Below are positions 5,633 to 9,863 of a DNA stretch of 9,863 bases, one piece after another (the first letter of the stretch is position 1; every line of letters starts with the position of its first letter). The notes under the pieces are model-generated. The model did no database searches, was not told the origin of the DNA, and saw only the letters and a list, made by a program, of their open reading frames with translations. Origin of the DNA: Chloroflexota bacterium (GTDB lineage: Bacteria; Chloroflexota; Limnocylindria; Limnocylindrales; CSP1-4); contig JACDAV010000028.1 of assembly GCA_013695255.1 (NCBI GenBank), positions 1 through 9,863 on the forward strand. Reading direction: 5' to 3'. Made by a program: the position numbers and the translations under genes.

Positions 5633-6072
5633 TGGCGCGCCAGATCCAGCCGCAGCGCGCGACCAAGGTGCCCGAGATCCGGAAGGGCGACACCGTCGTC
5701 GTGCTGGCCGGCAAGGACGCCGGCAAGCGCGGCGTCGTGGAGCGGGTGATCCGCGGCAGCGCGGCTCCATCGGCGTCGCGCAGCGTCTACCGGCGCAGCG
5801 CCGGCAGCAGCGCCACGACGATCGTCGTCGAGGGCGTGAACATCGCCAAGCGGCACACCAAGCCCCGCCAGAGCTCGGGCACGACGGACCGCATGCCCAA
5901 GGTGCAGCAGGGCGGGATCCTCGACATCGCCCAGCCGATGGCAGCCGGCAAGGTGATGCTCGTTTGCCCCAAGTGCGGCCGGCCGACCCGGCTCGCCCAC
6001 CAGACGCTCGACAACGGCCGCCGGGTGCGGGTCTGCCGCCACTGCGGCGAGGCCCTGGAGGCCGTGCGATGA
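5632..6072 (+). CDS. rplX: 50S ribosomal protein L24 with insertion and zinc ribbon
   Basis: L24 starts 50S assembly and sits near the tunnel exit. The KOW motif is at about 16-36 (IRKGDTVVVLAGKDAGKRG), followed later by IVVEGVNIAKRHTKPRQ (64-80). The 146 residues exceed the usual 100-115. Compared with B. subtilis L24, about 18 extra residues lie between the KOW motif and VEGVN, at roughly 42-62, rich in Ser, Ala and Arg. The C-terminal part carries CPKCGRPTR (112-120) and CRHCGE (135-140), a four-cysteine pattern expected to bind zinc; comparable cysteine pairs occur in L24 of several Gram-positive groups. The gene overlaps rplN by one base and rplE by four. E. coli S8 represses spc translation by binding near the rplX/rplE junction. 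Here that junction is coding sequence, so such a site would have to be inside rplX or rplE. Confidence 0.96.
   Translation: MARQIQPQRATKVPEIRKGDTVVVLAGKDAGKRGVVERVIRGSAAPSASRSVYRRSAGSSATTIVVEGVNIAKRHTKPRQSSGTTDRMPKVQQGGILDIAQPMAAGKVMLVCPKCGRPTRLAHQTLDNGRRVRVCRHCGEALEAVR
6057..6061 (+). promoter_or_regulatory. Ribosome binding site of rplE inside rplX
   Basis: GGAGG lies 7 bases before the rplE ATG at 6069, inside the last codons of rplX. It decides the ATG at 6069 over an upstream open stretch in the same frame that only shadows the L24 zinc ribbon. Confidence 0.8.
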
Positions 6073-6611
6073 CCGCCCGCCTCGAGGAGCGCTACCGGGC
6101 GGAGGTCGTTCCGGCGCTCCAGAAGCAGTTCGACTACGGCAACCCGATGCAGGTTCCGCGGCTGGACAAGATCGTCGTCAACATCGGCCTCGGCGAGGCG
6201 CTCAGCAACGCCAAGGCGCTCGACGCCGCGCTCGGGGATCTCACGACGATCACCGGGCAGCGGCCGATCGTGACCAAGGCCAAGAAGTCGATCGCCCAGT
6301 TCCGCGTCCGAGCGGGCAACTCGATCGGCGCCAAGGTGACCCTCCGCGGCGAGCGGATGTGGGACTTCCTCGACCGCATGACGACGATGGCCCTGCCGCG
6401 CATCCGCGACTTCCGCGGCGTGCCCGGTCGCTCGTTCGACGGGCGGGGCAACTACACGCTGGGTCTCCGGGAGCAGCTCGCCTTCCCGGAGATCGAGTAC
6501 GACCGGGTGGACCGTCTCCGCGGGCTGGAGATCAGCATCGTGACGACGGCGAAGACCGACGAGGAGTCGAAGCGCCTGCTCGAACTCCTCGGCATGCCCT
6601 TCGCCTCGTAG
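6069..6611 (+). CDS. rplE: 50S ribosomal protein L5
   Basis: L5 binds 5S rRNA, forms the central protuberance together with L18, and contacts the P-site tRNA elbow. The 180 residues match the family (E. coli 179). The sequence has RLEERYRAEVVPALQKQF (4-21), the signature VPRLDKIVVNIGLGEA (29-44), GQRPIVTKAKKSIAQFRVR (63-81), the GAKVTLRGERMWDFLDR stretch (87-103) and RDFRGVPGRSFDGRGNYTLG (113-132). The ATG overlaps the rplX stop as ATGA. The stop is followed by a 17-base gap, one of the two longest in the window, before rpsN. No unusual residues are seen. Confidence 0.98.
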   Translation: MTARLEERYRAEVVPALQKQFDYGNPMQVPRLDKIVVNIGLGEALSNAKALDAALGDLTTITGQRPIVTKAKKSIAQFRVRAGNSIGAKVTLRGERMWDFLDRMTTMALPRIRDFRGVPGRSFDGRGNYTLGLREQLAFPEIEYDRVDRLRGLEISIVTTAKTDEESKRLLELLGMPFAS

Positions 6612-6615
6612 GCGC

Positions 6616-6624
6616 GGGGAGGAG
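6616..6624 (+). promoter_or_regulatory. Ribosome binding site deciding the rpsN start
   Basis: GGGGAGGAG lies 4 bases before the ATG at 6629; counted from its GGAGG core, the spacing is 6. It sets that start over the longer open frame that reaches back into rplE. Confidence 0.85.
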
Positions 6625-6628
6625 ACCA

Positions 6629-6814
6629 ATGGCCAAGAAATCGATGATCGCCAAGGCCAAGCGGCCACCGCAGCACAAGGTGCAGGGCTACAACCGCTGC
6701 ATCGTGTGCGGCCGGCCGCGCGGCTACATGCGCCGGTTCGCGCTCTGCCGCATCTGCTTCCGGGAGCGCGCGCTCCAGGGCCAGCTGCCGGGCGTCACGA
6801 AGTCGAGCTGGTAG
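6629..6814 (+). CDS. rpsZ: 30S ribosomal protein S14, zinc-binding type
   Basis: S14 is a late-assembling protein of the 30S head next to S3, S10 and S19. The 61 residues are exactly the length of the short, zinc-binding form (type Z). This differs from the roughly 100-residue zinc-free form of proteobacteria. The four zinc ligands are Cys24, Cys27, Cys40 and Cys43, in RCIVCGRPRGYMRRFALCRICF. The end LQGQLPGVTKSSW is the family C-terminus. In species that carry both types, the zinc-free paralogue is induced by the Zur repressor on zinc starvation; whether this genome has one cannot be seen here. The gene is also often named rpsN. The ATG at 6629 has one of the best ribosome binding sites in the window. 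Confidence 0.98.
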   Translation: MAKKSMIAKAKRPPQHKVQGYNRCIVCGRPRGYMRRFALCRICFRERALQGQLPGVTKSSW

Positions 6815-6822
6815 GGACGCTC

Positions 6823-7221
6823 ATGAACATCTCCGATCCGATCGCCGACATGCTGACGCGCGTCCGGAACGCATCGCGCGCGCGCCACACCGAGGTGGTC
6901 GTCCCCGCGTCCCGGACGAAGCGCCAGATCGCCCGGATCCTCAAGGAGGAGGGCTTCATCGCCGACGTGGCCGAGGAGCGCCAGGGGCCGGCGAACGTGC
7001 TGCGCATCACGCTCAAGTACGTCGACGGCAAGGCCCCGGTGGTTTCCGGCCTCAAGCGGATCAGCAAGCCGGGCCTCCGGGTCTATGCCCGCAAGACGGA
7101 CATCCCGCGGGTGCTCGGCGGCCTCGGCATCGTCATCGTCAGCACCAGCCAGGGGATCATGACCGGCGCCCAGGCCCGCAAGGCCGAGCTCGGTGGTGAA
7201 GTCCTGGCCTACGTCTGGTAG
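6823..7221 (+). CDS. rpsH: 30S ribosomal protein S8
   Basis: S8 is a primary binder of the central domain of 16S rRNA and the translational repressor of the spc operon in E. coli. The 132 residues match the family (about 130). The N-terminus MNISDPIADMLTRVRNASRA, the KRQIARILKEEGFI helix (33-46), and the C-terminal RNA-binding signature VSTSQGIMTGAQARKAELGG (106-125), ending in VLAYVW, are all typical. The ATG at 6823 gives this standard N-terminus; the frame is open further upstream only as a shadow of rpsN. AGGG at 6813-6816 is a plausible ribosome binding site. I could not recognise an S8-like target hairpin in the mRNA by eye. Confidence 0.98.
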   Translation: MNISDPIADMLTRVRNASRARHTEVVVPASRTKRQIARILKEEGFIADVAEERQGPANVLRITLKYVDGKAPVVSGLKRISKPGLRVYARKTDIPRVLGGLGIVIVSTSQGIMTGAQARKAELGGEVLAYVW

Positions 7222-7227
7222 GCCGCC

Positions 7228-7779
7228 ATGTCACGCATCGGTCGCCTGCCCATCGCCGTGCCGTCCGGGGTCGACGTCGCCATCGACGGCCGGCGCGTGA
7301 CGGTCAAGGGCCCCAAGGGTGAGCTCAGCCGGGAGCTCCATCCGGACATGAACGTCAGTCGCGAGGACAGCACGCTGGTCGTCACCCGGCCCACGGAGCA
7401 GAAGCACCACAAGCAGCTTCACGGCCTGACCAGGACGCTGGTCAACAACATGGTCGTGGGCGTCACCTCCGGCTACCGCAAGGGGCTCGAGATCACGGGC
7501 GTCGGCTATCGCGCGGCGCTCGTCGGTCGCAAGCTGCAGCTCAACCTGGGCTACAGCCACCCGGTCGAGATCGACCCGCCGGCCGGCATCAGCTTCGAGC
7601 TCGAGAACCCGACCCGCCTCGCCGTCGTCGGTATCGACAAGGAGCTGGTCGGCCAGATCGCCGCCCGTGTCCGCTCGACCCGCAAGCCGGAGCCGTACAA
7701 GGGCAAGGGCGTCAAGTACGCCGGAGAGCGCGTCCGCCGCAAGGCCGGCAAGGCCGGCAAGATCGGCGGCAAGAAGTAG
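7228..7779 (+). CDS. rplF: 50S ribosomal protein L6
   Basis: L6 has two similar domains and lies near the sarcin-ricin loop at the base of the L7/L12 stalk, where elongation factors act. The 183 residues match the family (about 177-185). The start SRIGRLPIAVPSGVDV (2-17), VTVKGPKGELSREL (24-37), the linker HGLTRTLVNNMVVGVT (65-80), the second domain with LEITGVGYRA (87-96), and the signature KPEPYKGKGVKYAGE (153-167) are clear. The tail RRKAGKAGKIGGKK is Lys/Gly-rich, as in many Gram-positive L6 proteins; its DNA holds a 9-base unit repeated twice at 7741-7758. Spacing to rpsH is 6 bases, with only a weak ribosome binding site. Confidence 0.98.
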   Translation: MSRIGRLPIAVPSGVDVAIDGRRVTVKGPKGELSRELHPDMNVSREDSTLVVTRPTEQKHHKQLHGLTRTLVNNMVVGVTSGYRKGLEITGVGYRAALVGRKLQLNLGYSHPVEIDPPAGISFELENPTRLAVVGIDKELVGQIAARVRSTRKPEPYKGKGVKYAGERVRRKAGKAGKIGGKK

Positions 7780-7792
7780 GAATCGAGGGAGC

Positions 7793-8155
7793 ATGACGCA
7801 GGTCGCCAGCCGCGGCGCCGCGAGACGCAAGCGCCACGAGCGGATCCGCCTCCACCTGGAGGGGACCGGCTCGCGGCCGCGACTCGCGGTCTTCCGCAGC
7901 CTCAACCACATCTATGCACAGGTCATCGACGATGCGTCCGGCCGGACGGTCGCCGCGGCCTCGACCCGGGAGAAGGAGCTTCGCGGCTCCGACGGGGCGA
8001 AGGCCGAGGAGGCCAGGGTCGTGGGCCGGCTCGTCGCCGAGCGGGCCAGGGCCGCCGGCGTCGAGCGTGTTGTCTTCGATCGGGCCGGGTTCCGGTATCA
8101 CGGGCGGATCAAGTCGCTCGCCGACGGCGCCCGCGAAGCCGGCCTGGACTTCTGA
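7793..8155 (+). CDS. rplR: 50S ribosomal protein L18
   Basis: L18 binds 5S rRNA and attaches it to the large subunit together with L5. The 120 residues match the family. The basic N-terminus ARRKRHERIRLHLEGTG (10-26) is followed by RPRLAVFRSLNHIYAQVIDD (28-47), the first strand pair of the fold. Next come the helix GAKAEEARVVGRLVAERA (68-85), VERVVFDRAGFRYHGRIKSL (90-109) and ADGAREAGLDF at the end; the GFRYHGR and AREAGL motifs are diagnostic. The ATG at 7793 gives the usual N-terminus; the longer open frame upstream overlaps rplF and is unlike L18. A GAGGG at 7785-7789 precedes the start at short spacing. Confidence 0.97.
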   Translation: MTQVASRGAARRKRHERIRLHLEGTGSRPRLAVFRSLNHIYAQVIDDASGRTVAAASTREKELRGSDGAKAEEARVVGRLVAERARAAGVERVVFDRAGFRYHGRIKSLADGAREAGLDF

Positions 8156-8170
8156 TCGAGAGGAGCCGAA

Positions 8171-8713
8171 ATGGCGAAGATCGACCCCAGCAAGCTCGCG
8201 CTCGAGGAGCGCGTCGTCCAGATCAACCGCGTGGCCAAGGTGGTCCGCGGCGGCCGCCGCTTCAGCTTCAGCGCGGTCATCGTCGTCGGCGACGGGCAGG
8301 GCCACGTGGGTGCCGGGCTCGGCAAGGCCGGCGAGGTGCCCGAGTCGATCCGGAAGGGCGTCGAGGACGCCAAGAAGAACCTGATCCGCGTGCCGATGGT
8401 CGGGACCACGATCCCGCATGAGGTCCGCCAGATCTTCTCGGCCAGCCGGGTGATGCTCAAGCCCGCGTCCCAGGGTACGGGCGTCATCGCCGGCGGTCCG
8501 GTCCGCGCCGTCGTCGAGGCGGCCGGCATCCGGGACATCCTGGCCAAGGTCCACGGCTCGACCAACCCGGTCAACGTGACCCGGGCCACGATCGAGGCGC
8601 TCCGATCGCTCCGCTCGGCGGAGGAGGTCAGCGCCCAGCGTGGCGTCACGGTCCGGATCCGCATCCCGGGCCAGCCGACGGCCGCCACCGGGGAGCTCGG
8701 CAATGGCCGGTAA
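8171..8713 (+). CDS. rpsE: 30S ribosomal protein S5
   Basis: S5 lies on the back of the 30S subunit near the mRNA entry. It affects decoding accuracy, and its N-terminal loop is where spectinomycin resistance mutations arise. The 180 residues include the double-stranded RNA-binding-like domain with QINRVAKVVRGGRRFSF (17-33), VIVVGDGQGHVGAGLGKA (36-53) and EVPESIRKGVEDAKKN (55-70). The C-terminal domain carries GTGVIAGGPVRAVVEAAGI (102-120), then the DILAKVHGSTNPVNV segment. No resistance-type change is evident in the VRGGRRFS loop. The site AGGAG at 8161-8165 lies 5 bases before the ATG. The 3' end overlaps rpmD by 11 bases and contains the rpmD ribosome binding site. Confidence 0.98.
   Translation: MAKIDPSKLALEERVVQINRVAKVVRGGRRFSFSAVIVVGDGQGHVGAGLGKAGEVPESIRKGVEDAKKNLIRVPMVGTTIPHEVRQIFSASRVMLKPASQGTGVIAGGPVRAVVEAAGIRDILAKVHGSTNPVNVTRATIEALRSLRSAEEVSAQRGVTVRIRIPGQPTAATGELGNGR
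8690..8695 (+). promoter_or_regulatory. Ribosome binding site of rpmD inside rpsE
   Basis: GGGGAG lies 7 bases before the rpmD ATG at 8703, within the last codons of rpsE. It decides that ATG over an upstream open stretch in the same frame. Confidence 0.75.
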
Positions 8714-8936
8714 GCTTCGGGTCACGCAGGTCAAGAGCACGATCAGCCATATCGCCCGCAACCGGGCGACGATCCGGGCGCTCGGCCTGAAGCGCATCGG
8801 CCACACGGTCGAGGTGACCGACAACGTCGCGACCCGGGGCATGGTCCGCCAGGTGCGCTTCCTCGTCTCCGTCGAGGAGCTGCCGGACGCCGCGCCGAAG
8901 GGGCGACGGGCGTCGACGCCCGAGGAGAAGGCATGA
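8703..8936 (+). CDS. rpmD: 50S ribosomal protein L30 with short C-terminal tail
   Basis: L30 is a small alpha/beta protein of the 50S subunit, absent in some bacterial groups. Residues 1-60 are the family core: LRVTQVKSTISH (5-16), NRATIRALGLKRIGHTVEV (20-38) and NVATRGMVRQVRFLVSVEE (41-59). The Ile/Thr-Arg-Ala-Leu-Gly-Leu pattern and the MVRQV segment are diagnostic. The protein has 77 residues, about 17 more than usual; the end (LPDAAPKGRRASTPEEKA) is a polar tail without clear structure. The ATG at 8703 lies inside the end of rpsE (11-base overlap) with its own binding site. The TGA stop overlaps the rplO ATG as ATGA. Confidence 0.96.
   Translation: MAGKLRVTQVKSTISHIARNRATIRALGLKRIGHTVEVTDNVATRGMVRQVRFLVSVEELPDAAPKGRRASTPEEKA
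8922..8927 (+). promoter_or_regulatory. Ribosome binding site of rplO inside rpmD
   Basis: GAGGAG lies 5 bases before the rplO ATG at 8933 and is encoded within the L30 tail (Pro-Glu-Glu-Lys). Confidence 0.7.
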
Positions 8937-9622
8937 AGCTCCACGATCTCCGCCCCGCCGAGGGGTCCCGCACGGCCCGAACCCGGGTCGGCCGCGGCAT
9001 CGCCGCCGGCAAGGGCAAGACGGCGGGCCGCGGCACGAAGGGCCAGAAGGCCCGCGCGGGCGGCTCGATCCCGCCCTGGTTCGAAGGTGGCCAGACGCCG
9101 CTGCACATGCGGATCCCCAAGCTGCGCGGCTTCAAGAACCGGTTCAAGATCCAGTTCGAGGTGGTCAACCTGGGTGACATCGCCCGCCTAGTCGCCGCGG
9201 GCCGGCTCGGCGCTCGCGACGCGCATGGCGGGAAGGCCTCCAAGGGCCCGCCCACGATCAACCAGGAGCTGCTCAAGGACGCCGGCCTCGTCCGCACGCT
9301 CAACAAGCCGCTCAAGATCCTCGGCGGCGGCGAGCTGTCGACCGCGCTCTTCGTCGTGGCCGACGCCTTCACCGGCAGCGCCCGCGAGAAGATCGAGGCG
9401 GCCGGCGGCTCGGTCAACGTGCTGGAGGTTCCGACGCAGCCGACGCGAGCGCTCGGGACGGGAAAGGCCGTCGCGGGCGCGGCTCGATCGGCGCCGGCGG
9501 GTGCCACCGATGCCCCGGCGGAAGCCGAGGCGAACGCCGACGACGACACGGCGGGGGCCGCCGTTGACGAGCCGGACCGGCGCGCGGGCGCCCCGGACGC
9601 TACACCCGGCGACGGGGCCTGA
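8933..9622 (+). CDS. rplO: 50S ribosomal protein L15 with long acidic C-terminal tail
   Basis: L15 is a late-assembly 50S protein whose Gly/Arg-rich N-terminal extension threads through 23S rRNA. The core at 1-165 is clear: MKLHDLRPAEGSRTARTRVG, then GRGIAAGKGKTAGRGTKGQK (20-39), the ARAGGSIPPWFEGGQTPLH segment (40-58), and RIPKLRGFKNRF (60-71). The C-terminal domain includes GLVRTLNKPLKILGGGELS (118-136) and EKIEAAGGSVNVLE (152-165). The total of 229 residues is far longer than the usual 145-150. Residues 166-229 form a tail of Ala, Gly, Asp, Glu, Pro and Thr (for example APAEAEANADDDTAGAAVDE) that is predicted to be disordered from composition alone. The TGA stop lies 6 bases before secY. 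The core call is certain; the tail's function is unknown. Confidence 0.96.
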   Translation: MKLHDLRPAEGSRTARTRVGRGIAAGKGKTAGRGTKGQKARAGGSIPPWFEGGQTPLHMRIPKLRGFKNRFKIQFEVVNLGDIARLVAAGRLGARDAHGGKASKGPPTINQELLKDAGLVRTLNKPLKILGGGELSTALFVVADAFTGSAREKIEAAGGSVNVLEVPTQPTRALGTGKAVAGAARSAPAGATDAPAEAEANADDDTAGAAVDEPDRRAGAPDATPGDGA

Positions 9623-9628
9623 TCCTCG

Positions 9629-9863
9629 ATGTTCGAGTCGCTGCTGAACGCGTTCCGCGCGCCGGACATCCGGCGCCGGATCTTCTTCGTGCTCGGAATC
9701 CTGATCGTCTTCCGGCTGCTGGCCCACGTGCCGGTGCCGGGCGTCGACAAGGCCCAGCTGGCCGAGTTCTTCGCCGGCAACCCCCTGTTCGGGTTGCTCA
9801 ACCTCTTCTCGGGCGGCGGCCTCTCGAACTTCTCGATCGTCGGCCTCGGGGTCAACCCGTACA
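9629..9863 (+). CDS. secY: Preprotein translocase subunit SecY, N-terminal part
   Basis: SecY is the central channel of the Sec translocon in the cytoplasmic membrane, which exports or inserts nascent proteins. The first 78 codons are present before the window ends. They read MFESLLNAFRAPDIRRRIFF, a basic cytoplasmic start, then the first membrane segment at about 18-33 (IFFVLGILIVFRLLAH), then HVPVPGVDKAQL (33-44). Next is NPLFGLLNLFSGGGLSNFSI (51-70), which leads into the plug region. The pattern FR(L/I)xAHxPVPGVD and the LLNLFSGG stretch are diagnostic. The gene follows rplO by 6 bases, the standard place at the end of the spc block. No strong ribosome binding site is visible, so coupling to rplO is likely. 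Genes such as adk, map and infA would be expected downstream. Confidence 0.96.
   Translation, partial: MFESLLNAFRAPDIRRRIFFVLGILIVFRLLAHVPVPGVDKAQLAEFFAGNPLFGLLNLFSGGGLSNFSIVGLGVNPY

Noticed and set aside
5790..5804. 6-bp inverted repeat in rplX as a terminator
   Set aside because: It has no U-tract, lies inside the coding sequence, and downstream genes of the same cluster must be transcribed through it.
6032..6050. Small hairpin near the rplX/rplE junction as an S8 repressor site
   Set aside because: The stem GCCGC/GCGGC is only 5 bp, is explained by the Cys-Arg-His-Cys-Gly codons, and lacks features I could match to the known S8 target.
7741..7758. Tandem 9-base repeat at the end of rplF as a mobile or repeat element
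   Set aside because: It encodes the ordinary Lys-Ala-Gly-Lys-Ala-Gly tail common in L6 and is only two units long.
7712..9106. Open frame of 464 codons on the - strand opposite rplR, rpsE, rpmD and rplO
   Set aside because: It is a mirror of GC-biased third positions in four certain genes; its composition is low-complexity and no domain is recognisable.
8743..9855. Open frame of 370 codons on the - strand opposite rpmD, rplO and secY
   Set aside because: It is antisense to certain genes, and its Ser/Pro/Ala/Arg-rich product has no recognisable motif. The stop-free run partly reflects the low-complexity L15 tail.
1..9863. Search for CRISPR arrays, tRNA or rRNA genes, insertion sequences, phage or defence genes
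   Set aside because: None was seen: nearly every base is taken up by identified ribosomal protein, tuf or secY coding sequence, and no spaced repeats or terminal inverted repeats are present.

Overview
This window is one uninterrupted run of translation-machinery genes, all on the + strand. It is the S10–spc ribosomal protein cluster of a GC-rich bacterium. It opens in the last 38 codons of tuf (EF-Tu) and closes 78 codons into secY. Between them lie 21 complete ribosomal protein genes in the canonical order: rpsJ, rplC, rplD, rplW, rplB, rpsS, rplV, rpsC, rplP, rpmC, rpsQ, rplN, rplX, rplE, rpsN, rpsH, rplF, rplR, rpsE, rpmD, rplO. No gene expected within this span is missing, and none is broken.

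Organism (inference): base composition is strongly GC-rich. The proteins are bacterial throughout: a 61-residue zinc-type S14, an L24 with a four-cysteine ribbon, and an L2 with the motif NPRDHPHGGGEG. Together with EF-Tu directly abutting S10, this fits Chloroflexota best, perhaps an uncultured soil or freshwater lineage. A deep actinobacterial or related Terrabacteria lineage cannot be excluded by eye.

Layout: 1-118 tuf tail; 123-4836 S10-type block (S10, L3, L4, L23, L2, S19, L22, S3, L16, L29); 4848-9622 spc-type block (S17, L14, L24, L5, S14, S8, L6, L18, S5, L30, L15); 9629-9863 start of secY. The largest gap between genes is 17 bases. Several neighbours overlap: GTGA or ATGA junctions at rplD/rplW, rpsQ/rplN, rplX/rplE and rpmD/rplO; a one-base overlap at rplN/rplX; 14 bases at rplP/rpmC; 11 bases at rpsE/rpmD. 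I see no room for internal promoters, intrinsic terminators or the long structured leader known upstream of E. coli S10. The block therefore looks like one transcript with translational coupling, with its promoter upstream of the window.

The gene products build the exit tunnel and peptidyl-transferase surroundings (L2, L3, L4, L22, L23, L24, L29), the 5S rRNA protuberance (L5, L18), the 30S head (S3, S10, S14, S19) and the 30S body (S5, S8, S17). SecY is the membrane channel that receives chains from that tunnel.

I found no new system. The unusual points are modest. S17 and L15 have long acidic, Ala-rich C-terminal tails, and L30 has a short one. L24 carries an insertion of about 18 residues. 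A perfect 20-bp palindrome lies in rplV. Most long frames on the opposite strand, and one on the same strand, are shadows of GC-rich codon usage and are not reported as genes.
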